This document shows, piece after piece, positions 1 through 4,964 of a stretch of DNA of 9,359 nt. The notes beneath the pieces are model-generated. The model did no database searches, had not been told where the DNA came from, and saw nothing but the letters and a program-made list of their open reading frames with translations. The stretch's first letter is position 1; each line of letters begins with the position of its first letter. The translations under genes and the position numbers were made by a program. This DNA comes from an uncultured bacterium (GTDB lineage Bacteria > Actinomycetota > Coriobacteriia > Coriobacteriales > Coriobacteriaceae), in assembly GCA_905215505.1 (NCBI GenBank), contig CAJMPU010000038.1, positions 1-9,359 on the forward strand, read 5' to 3'.

Positions 1-7
1 AAGGGCG

Positions 8-29
8 GAGGCGGGGCATTCCCCGCCTC
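8..29. terminator. GC-rich hairpin, possible terminator of an upstream gene
   Basis: A perfect 9-bp stem (GAGGCGGGG at 8-16, CCCCGCCTC at 21-29) closes a 4-nt CATT loop. Only two T residues follow on the plus strand, and there is no T tract on the minus strand, so it is a weak match to an intrinsic terminator. It most plausibly ends a plus-strand gene lying left of the window. It could also serve the minus-strand gene at 201-455, but it lies about 170 bp beyond that stop. Confidence 0.4.
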
Positions 30-200
30 TTACACCACATCTCTGCGCGCTACCAGTTTCAAGTCGAGTTTTGCCGATTTCGACCAAGAATCGCTGCTAC
101 TAAAAAGGTAACAGTACTCATATTTGCCCTTTTTTGGCCACAAGCCCTAAAACAAGCCTCGCCAAGGTCGGGAAGCGGGCCAAATCGCCGGCCTCGAGGC

Positions 201-455
201 TTATTCCACCGTTCCGTAGACGGCGCCCCAGCCGTGGGCGGCCAAGGCGGAGTTGAGCTGGTCGCAAAGTGACTGGCGGTCGTAGTAGCCGGGCGGCAAA
301 AGATTCACGATCTCCATGAGGTCGGGCGCCAGGTCCAAGATTTCGGCCTGTACGATCAGATCCAGGCGGTCGATGGCGTGGCGGTCGTAAAACAGTCCGT
401 CGACCAGGCGCTGCAAGTCGCCGAATTCCTCGGCCTGAAACGATCCGTACTCCAT
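201..455 (-). CDS. small hypothetical protein, 84 aa
   Basis: I do not recognise this family. The start at 455 is chosen because a full AAGGAGG ribosome binding site (460-466 on the plus strand) lies 4 nt upstream; an in-frame ATG ten codons earlier lacks this. The product is small, acidic and leucine-rich, with no signal peptide, membrane segment or cysteine pair. It reads as mostly helical (an EEFGDLQRLVDGLF-type amphipathic start) and has a central LPPGYYDRQSL segment near residue 53. The gene is divergent from the aminotransferase, with 150 bp between the two starts. The excellent ribosome binding site and sensible residue composition argue for a real gene; function is unknown. Confidence 0.6.
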   Translation of the reverse strand: MEYGSFQAEEFGDLQRLVDGLFYDRHAIDRLDLIVQAEILDLAPDLMEIVNLLPPGYYDRQSLCDQLNSALAAHGWGAVYGTVE

Positions 456-557
456 AGTGCCTCCTTGGGCGCCCCACGCCGGCATGCGCGGCGATTCGTA
501 ATTGATTGCGATGAACTTAATCTATCACGGCTTCATAACGTTGCGACGATGGCGGTC

Positions 558-563
558 TATACT
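558..563 (+). promoter_or_regulatory. candidate -10 box for the aminotransferase gene
   Basis: TATACT lies 42 nt upstream of the aminotransferase start, in the divergent intergenic region. No good -35 hexamer sits 16-18 nt upstream (the best, near 535-540, is ATAACG), so the call rests on the -10 alone. A 7-bp inverted repeat (ACGTTGC 538-544, GCAACGT 574-580) is centred on this box. The same TATACTT sequence recurs upstream of the tat genes. Confidence 0.35.
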
Positions 564-605
564 TAGACGAACTGCAACGTACCGCTTCGCGAAAGGTCGC
601 ACCCC

Positions 606-1910
606 ATGCAGACGATCTACCAGAAGATGGAAACCACCGAACTCGATGCCGCCATCGAGGCGCTTAAAGCCGAGGTTGCCGAGGTCAAGGCCAAGGGCCT
701 GGCGCTCGACATGGCGCGCGGCAAGCCGTCGCCCTCCCAGGTGAACATTTCTCGCCCCATGCTCGATATCCTCAATGCCGATGCCGATCTGCACGACGGC
801 AATGTCGACTGCTCCAACTACGGTTGCTTCGAGGGCATTCCCTCGGCACGCAAGCTGGCGGGGGAGTTCCTGGGTTGTCCTGCCGAGCAGACGCTCGTAC
901 TGGGCTCATCGAGCCTGCTGATCGAGCACGATATCGCCGGTATGTTCTGGCGTTGCGGCTCGTGCGGCAGCGACCCTTGGGAGGCTTACGAGGCAGCGCA
1001 CGACGGCAAGAAGGTCAAGTTCCTGTGCCCCGTTCCCGGCTACGATCGCCACTTTGGCATCACCGCCGACTTGGGCATCGAGAACGTCCCCGTCGCGATG
1101 ACCGACAACGGCCCCGACATGGACGAGGTTGAGCGCCTGGTTGCCACCGACGACTCCATCAAGGGCATCTGGTGCGTGCCCAAGTATTCCAACCCCACGG
1201 GCATCACCTTTAGCGAGGACACTGTGCGTCGCCTGGTCGAGATGCCCACGGCCGCGCCCGATTTCCGCATCTTCTGGGACAACGCCTACTGCGTGCACGA
1301 CCTGTACGACGAGACCGACGAGCTCGCCAACATCTTCGATCCTGCCCGCGCGGCGGGCACCGAGGACCGCGTGGTGGCCTTTGCCTCGACGTCCAAGATC
1401 ACCTTCCCGGGTGCCGGCATCGGCTTTATCGGTGCGAGCCCCGCGGTCATCGCCGAGTTCTCCAAGCGCCTGAAGGCCGGTCTTATTAGCGCCGACAAGC
1501 TCAACCAGCTGCGTCACGTGCGTTTCCTTCCCACCATCGAGGCGGTCAAGGAGCACATGAAAAAGCATGCCGAGTTCCTGCGCCCGCGCTTTGAGGCCGT
1601 TGAGCGTAAACTCACCGAGGGCTTGGGCAACACGGGTTGCGCCACTTGGACTCATCCCCATGGCGGCTACTTTGTGAGTTTCGATGGCCCCGAGGGCTCG
1701 GCCCAGAAGGTCGCCGCGCTTTGTGCCGACCTGGGCGTCAAGCTCACGCCGGCTGGTGCCACCTGGCCTTATGGCAAGGATCCGCGCGACACCAACATCC
1801 GCATCGCGCCGAGCTATCCCACGGTCGAGGACCTGGAGGCCGCGCTCGATGTGCTGGTGCTGGCCGTCAAGCTCGTCGCTGCCGAGCTTGCGCGTTCCGA
1901 GCGCGCCTAA
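606..1910 (+). CDS. PLP-dependent aminotransferase, aspartate aminotransferase-like (class I, Ic-type)
   Basis: This is a fold-type I PLP aminotransferase of 434 aa, probably a cytoplasmic aspartate/2-oxoglutarate transaminase supplying or consuming glutamate and oxaloacetate. Visible landmarks in order: ARGKPS near residue 37, the SNYG region near 70, NPTG at 196-199, DNAY at 225-228 (Asp contacts the PLP pyridine nitrogen), the Schiff-base lysine K264 in STSKITFPGAG, and the substrate-carboxylate arginine R399 in NIRIAPSYP. The sequence pattern resembles the actinobacterial aspartate aminotransferase family (Asp_aminotransf) rather than the E. coli AspC type; this placement is from memory. 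ATG 606 has a modest GAAAGG site 9 nt upstream; the alternative ATG at 627 has a poorer one. It starts 150 bp from a divergent small gene, with a candidate -10 at 558. Exact substrate preference cannot be read from the sequence. Confidence 0.9.
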   Translation: MQTIYQKMETTELDAAIEALKAEVAEVKAKGLALDMARGKPSPSQVNISRPMLDILNADADLHDGNVDCSNYGCFEGIPSARKLAGEFLGCPAEQTLVLGSSSLLIEHDIAGMFWRCGSCGSDPWEAYEAAHDGKKVKFLCPVPGYDRHFGITADLGIENVPVAMTDNGPDMDEVERLVATDDSIKGIWCVPKYSNPTGITFSEDTVRRLVEMPTAAPDFRIFWDNAYCVHDLYDETDELANIFDPARAAGTEDRVVAFASTSKITFPGAGIGFIGASPAVIAEFSKRLKAGLISADKLNQLRHVRFLPTIEAVKEHMKKHAEFLRPRFEAVERKLTEGLGNTGCATWTHPHGGYFVSFDGPEGSAQKVAALCADLGVKLTPAGATWPYGKDPRDTNIRIAPSYPTVEDLEAALDVLVLAVKLVAAELARSERA

Positions 1911-1976
1911 CGCGTAGGACCCCGCAAGTCCGCGCCTAGTACTATCCGCACTTTCGATACGTAAAGGAGCGTATAC

Positions 1977-2291
1977 ATGGATTTGGGTATTTCCACCAAC
2001 CCCACGCCAGAGCTCTACACCATTAAGGTGACCGGTGAGATCGATATCTCTAACGCCGATAGCCTGCGCAATGCCATCGACCTGGCGCTCGAGCAGCCCA
2101 CTGAGGCCGTTGAGCTCGATTTTGCCCAGGTGAGCTACATCGATTCGACGGGCATTGGCGTGCTCGTGGGCGCCGCACACCACGCAGCTGATCATGGTAA
2201 GCGTTTTAGCTGCGTCAACGTGCAGCCCCCGGTGATGCGCGTGGTTCAGCTGTTGGGCGTCGACCAGGAGATTTCGATCACCGCTGCATAA
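1977..2291 (+). CDS. STAS-domain anti-sigma-factor antagonist (SpoIIAA/RsbV-like)
   Basis: A single STAS domain of 104 aa, the usual length for anti-anti-sigma factors. The VTGEIDISNADSLRNAI segment (18-34) matches the family's first strand and helix. YIDSTGIGVLVGA (54-66) holds the conserved DS(S/T)G loop, with S57 as the residue that would be phosphorylated by a partner anti-sigma kinase. Unphosphorylated, such proteins bind the kinase and release a sigma factor. ATG 1977 has AAAGGAG 7 nt upstream. It lies 66 bp after the aminotransferase and 153 bp before the tat genes. No anti-sigma kinase, PP2C phosphatase or sigma factor gene is nearby, so its partners must be elsewhere and the pathway is unknown. 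Confidence 0.88.
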   Translation: MDLGISTNPTPELYTIKVTGEIDISNADSLRNAIDLALEQPTEAVELDFAQVSYIDSTGIGVLVGAAHHAADHGKRFSCVNVQPPVMRVVQLLGVDQEISITAA

Positions 2292-2335
2292 TCTTTGCCC
2301 CCAAAAGGGCGTGCCGTTTGGCATATGTTTGTGAT

Positions 2336-2369
2336 GCGCTCGGACGTTTTGGCGTCCGGGCGCTATACT
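2336..2369 (+). promoter_or_regulatory. inverted repeat abutting candidate -10 box, upstream of tat genes
   Basis: An 11-bp stem (2336-2346 with 2353-2363, one G-T wobble, 6-nt TTTTGG loop) is followed immediately by TATACT (2364-2369), a good -10 match. No recognisable -35 is present, since the palindrome occupies that position. It may be an operator over the tat promoter or a factor-dependent terminator hairpin for the STAS gene. With no T tract behind it, it is a poor intrinsic terminator. Two short 4-bp hairpins (2297-2310 and 2312-2323) lie between it and the STAS stop codon. Confidence 0.45.
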
Positions 2370-2412
2370 TGACCGAATGAATAGACGAGTTCCGGCCGAA
2401 TGGCGCGGTGCG

Positions 2413-2432
2413 GGCTCGACTCACATCGAGCC
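2413..2432 (+). promoter_or_regulatory. 5' leader hairpin next to the tat ribosome binding site
   Basis: GGCTCGA (2413-2419) and TCGAGCC (2426-2432) form a perfect 7-bp stem with a CTCACA loop. The hairpin ends 2 nt before the GGAGG ribosome binding site (2435-2439) of the TatA/B gene. If transcription starts about 7 nt after the -10 at 2364, it lies within a leader of about 70 nt. It could affect translation initiation or RNA stability; no known riboswitch is recognised. Confidence 0.35.
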
Positions 2433-2444
2433 TTGGAGGTATGT

Positions 2445-3017
2445 GTGTTTGGTATTGGAGAGGGTGAGCTCGCGATCATCGTGGTCTTCGGCTTTTTGCT
2501 GTTTGGCCCGGATAAGCTCCCGCAGATGGGCCGCACGATCGGCCGTGCTATCCGTCAGTTCCGCGAGACGCAGGAAAAGATGACGGCCGTTGTTCAGTCC
2601 GAGATTATCGATCCGGTGAGCGAGGCCGCGTCGGCCCCGGTCAAGCCCAAGAAGACTGCTGCGACCGACGACGATTCCGATGCGGACGAGGATGCCGCCG
2701 AGACGGCAGCGCCCGCCAAGAAGGAGACCTTTGCCGAGCGTCGCGCCCGTCTTGCTGCCGAGAAGGCCGCAAGCGAGGGCGCTGCTGAGGGCGAAGGCGC
2801 TGTTGATGAGGCCGAGGGTACAGAGCCTGCTGCTGCCGTCGAGCCCGAGCCTGCTGCAGAGCCCAAGCCCGAGCCGGCAGAGCCCACGACGGCTGACCTC
2901 TACGCCCGTCGTCCCCGCAAGCGCAAGGCCGTCGTCGACCAGCTCGCTCGCGAGCTCGAGGTCGAGGACGATGCCGAGGCTGCTGCCGCCGACGCCCCGA
3001 AGGGAGGCGATGAGTAA
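2445..3017 (+). CDS. twin-arginine translocase subunit, TatA/TatB family
   Basis: Membrane component of the Tat pathway, which exports folded, often cofactor-loaded proteins. The start is GTG 2445: GGAGG lies 5 nt upstream and the product then begins MFGIGEGELA, as the family does. Residues 8-21 are the short membrane helix with a conserved-type E8 near its start, FGP (20-22) forms the hinge, and 24-46 is the amphipathic helix (KLPQMGRTIGRAIRQFR). At 190 aa it is much longer than a typical TatA. Residues about 58-150 are Ala/Glu/Pro-rich and probably disordered, and a basic patch ARRPRKRK (154-161) precedes a short helix and acidic end. The long acidic tail is TatB-like while the FGP-KLP core fits either, so I do not choose a symbol. 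It overlaps tatC by 1 nt. Confidence 0.88.
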   Translation: MFGIGEGELAIIVVFGFLLFGPDKLPQMGRTIGRAIRQFRETQEKMTAVVQSEIIDPVSEAASAPVKPKKTAATDDDSDADEDAAETAAPAKKETFAERRARLAAEKAASEGAAEGEGAVDEAEGTEPAAAVEPEPAAEPKPEPAEPTTADLYARRPRKRKAVVDQLARELEVEDDAEAAAADAPKGGDE

Positions 3018-3808
3018 TGCCGATCGGACCTGCGCGCATGCCGCTCTTCGATCACCTGGGAGAGCTCCGTCGCCGCCTGACCATCGTGGTCGTTTCGGTG
3101 TTTGCCGCCGCCATCGTGCTGTACTTTGCCACGCCCGTGGTGCTCGATATTCTTGAGGACCCCATCCGCTCCTTTGTGCCGGACGGTAAGTTTTACATCA
3201 CCACCACGCTCGGCGGCTTTGGCCTGCGCTTCTCGCTTGCCATCAAGATGGCCGTGGTCATGTGCACGCCCATGATCATCTGGCAGATTCTGGCATTTTT
3301 CCTGCCGGCACTGCGCCCCAACGAGCGCAAGTGGGTTGTGCCCACGGTGCTCGCCTCGACGGTGCTGTTCTTCCTGGGTGCCATCTTCTGCTACTTCATC
3401 ATCATCCCGGCGGGCTTTGAGTGGCTCATCGGCGAGACCTCGGCTGTCGCTACGGCGTTGCCCGATCTGGAGAACTACGTCAACATGGAGCTGCTCTTTA
3501 TGATCGGCTTTGGTGTGGCGTTTGAGCTGCCGCTCATCATCTTCTACCTGTCCGTTTTCCACATCGTGTCCTATGCGGCCTTCCGCAGCGCCTGGCGCTA
3601 CGTGTACGTAGGCCTGCTCGTGGGTTCGGCTGTGATTACGCCCGACGGCTCGCCCGTTACGCTGGGTCTCATGTATGGCGCCCTGCTCTCGCTCTACGAG
3701 ATTTCGCTCGCCATCGCTCGCGTGGTCATTACCGCGCGCGAGGGCAAGGAGGGCCTGTTCGTGAGCCGTCTGGACCTGTTCTCGGACGACGAGGACGACG
3801 AGGAGTAA
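3017..3808 (+). CDS. tatC: Sec-independent (twin-arginine) protein translocase TatC
   Basis: The polytopic core receptor of the Tat translocon, which binds the twin-arginine signal peptide. It has 263 aa with six predicted membrane segments. MPLFDHLGELRRRL (8-21) is the family's N-terminal signature. LPALRPNERK (96-105) carries E103, the cytoplasmic-loop glutamate needed for signal-peptide recognition in E. coli numbering. FGVAFE ends at E170, a second conserved glutamate. ITPDG (207-211) and YEISLAIAR (227-235) are the C-terminal signatures. The protein ends in an acidic tail, SDDEDDEE. The start codon overlaps the preceding stop (TAATG) with GGGAGG 9 nt upstream, so translation is probably coupled. 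The short gap to hypA suggests cotranscription. Confidence 0.97.
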   Translation: MPIGPARMPLFDHLGELRRRLTIVVVSVFAAAIVLYFATPVVLDILEDPIRSFVPDGKFYITTTLGGFGLRFSLAIKMAVVMCTPMIIWQILAFFLPALRPNERKWVVPTVLASTVLFFLGAIFCYFIIIPAGFEWLIGETSAVATALPDLENYVNMELLFMIGFGVAFELPLIIFYLSVFHIVSYAAFRSAWRYVYVGLLVGSAVITPDGSPVTLGLMYGALLSLYEISLAIARVVITAREGKEGLFVSRLDLFSDDEDDEE

Positions 3809-3814
3809 ATCGGT

Positions 3815-4171
3815 ATGCACGAGGTTGGCATTGTCAACGGCATACTCGATACAGTGATTCGCGCGGCGCGTGGGGCGGGGGCCTCGCGCGCCGTTTTGGT
3901 AACGCTTCGTATCGGGGATATGACCGAGGTCGTGCGCGAGGCACTCGACTTTGCGTGGGAGACGTTTCGCGATGAGGACCCGCTCACGCGCGGCTGCGAG
4001 CTTGCCGTGGAGGAGGTCCATCCACAAAGCGAGTGCCTGGACTGCGGCGAGGTCTTTGAGCACGACCGTTTCCATTGTCGCTGCCCCCAGTGTGGCGGCG
4101 CCAACGTGCGCCTGCTGCACGGCCGCGAGCTCGATATCGCAAGTATCGAAATCGAAACCCCCGACGATTAG
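3815..4171 (+). CDS. hypA: hydrogenase maturation nickel metallochaperone HypA
   Basis: HypA hands nickel to the large subunit of [NiFe] hydrogenase, in partnership with HypB. The 118-aa length is normal for the family. The chain begins MHE, and H2 and E3 belong to the N-terminal nickel site. Two CxxC pairs, C74-LD-C77 and C90-PQ-C93, form the structural zinc site; an extra C88 lies inside the loop. The ribosome binding site AGGAG (3801-3805) lies inside the last codons of tatC, 9 nt before the ATG, and only 6 nt separate the two genes, implying translational coupling. hypB follows at 55 nt. Confidence 0.96.
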   Translation: MHEVGIVNGILDTVIRAARGAGASRAVLVTLRIGDMTEVVREALDFAWETFRDEDPLTRGCELAVEEVHPQSECLDCGEVFEHDRFHCRCPQCGGANVRLLHGRELDIASIEIETPDD

Positions 4172-4179
4172 CCCGCTAG

Positions 4180-4200
4180 CCATCTAATGATGGGGTATAA
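4180..4200 (+). promoter_or_regulatory. possible internal promoter/operator upstream of hypB
   Basis: A 5-bp inverted repeat, CCATC-TAAT-GATGG (4180-4193), is followed by TATAA (4196-4200), which could be a -10 box 27 nt before the hypB start. No convincing -35 is visible. Because a short stem and an AT-rich pentamer occur easily by chance, the call is weak. Confidence 0.22.
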
Positions 4201-4226
4201 AGGGGCCAAAGTAAGGAGCGCTAAGT

Positions 4227-4910
4227 ATGGCCGAGAAAACGATTGATATCGCGTCGCCGATCCTGTCGCGCAACGAGCGCCTGGCAGATCAGCTGCGTCA
4301 GCGATTTAATGAGGCAGGCACCTACGTGATCAATGTGCTGTCGAGCCCCGGCTCGGGTAAGACCACCACGATTCTGGGCACCAACGAGCGCCTGCGTGAC
4401 AAAGCCGGCCTGCGCTGTGCCGTCATCGAGGGCGATATCGCCTCGGATGTCGATGCCATCACCATGAAGGAAGCCGGCATGCCCGCCATCCAGATCAACA
4501 CGGGCGGCCTGTGCCACCTCGAGGGCAACATGATCATGGAGGCCGTCGACGCCTTCGACCAGGCTGTGGGTCTGGAGAACATCGACGTCATCTTTATCGA
4601 AAACGTGGGCAACCTGGTCTGCCCGGTCGACTTTGACCTGGGCGAGAACCTGTCCATCATGATTCTCTCGGTGCCCGAGGGCGACGACAAGCCCATCAAG
4701 TACCCGGGCATCTTCCAACACGCCGGCGCGCAGCTGCTCAACAAGGTCGACGTGGCTCCGGCTTTCGATTTTGACATGGATAGGTATACTAAGACACTCG
4801 ATGACCTCAATCCGCAGGCGCCGCGGTTTGCCGTGAGCGCGCGCAAGGGCGAGGGCATGGATGCCTGGTGCGATTGGCTCATCGGGCAGATTGAGCAAGC
4901 AAGGGCGTAA
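4227..4910 (+). CDS. hypB: hydrogenase nickel incorporation GTPase HypB
   Basis: The SIMIBI-class GTPase that drives nickel insertion into [NiFe] hydrogenase together with HypA. It has 227 aa. The P-loop SSPGSGKTT spans 39-47 and GDIASDVDA 69-77. NTGGLCHLE (91-99) carries C96 and H97, and ENVGNLVCP (125-133) carries C132; these match the family's G-domain metal site. VPEGDDKP follows at 149-156, LNKVD (171-175) is the guanine-specificity NKxD motif, and SARKGEGMD (204-212) closes the domain. It lacks both the N-terminal CxxCGC motif and the histidine-rich stretch seen in some homologues, so it is the minimal form without nickel storage. AAGGAG lies 8 nt before ATG 4227. It is downstream of hypA; other hyp genes are not in the window. 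Confidence 0.96.
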   Translation: MAEKTIDIASPILSRNERLADQLRQRFNEAGTYVINVLSSPGSGKTTTILGTNERLRDKAGLRCAVIEGDIASDVDAITMKEAGMPAIQINTGGLCHLEGNMIMEAVDAFDQAVGLENIDVIFIENVGNLVCPVDFDLGENLSIMILSVPEGDDKPIKYPGIFQHAGAQLLNKVDVAPAFDFDMDRYTKTLDDLNPQAPRFAVSARKGEGMDAWCDWLIGQIEQARA

Positions 4911-4964
4911 GTCGGCCGCCATACGGGCGGGCGTAGCCGCAGAGATACGAGATAGGAGCCTCTT

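Noticed and set aside
59..121. 20-codon minus-strand frame (MSTVTFLVAAILG...)
   Set aside because: No convincing ribosome binding site and far too short to support without comparative data. Noted only as part of the unexplained 30-200 block.
191..200. Palindrome GCCTCGAGGC right after the small gene's stop codon
   Set aside because: No loop suitable for a hairpin and no T tract; a 10-bp palindrome of this composition is expected by chance in GC-rich DNA.
906..2324. Very long minus-strand open frame (472 codons) opposite the aminotransferase and STAS genes
   Set aside because: It is antisense to two clear genes in high-GC DNA, where the opposite strand often lacks stops. The translation has no recognisable motif, is His/Gly/Arg-rich, and spans an intergenic gap.
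2377..2583. Short plus-strand frame starting just after the putative tat -10 box
   Set aside because: No ribosome binding site, and it overlaps the start of the TatA/B gene in another frame. Translation is Arg/Ser-rich without a motif.
4916..4930. CCGCC-ATACG-GGCGG hairpin between hypB and topA
   Set aside because: Only 5 bp and no T tract. hypB and topA are close and same-strand, so there is no good case for a terminator or attenuator.
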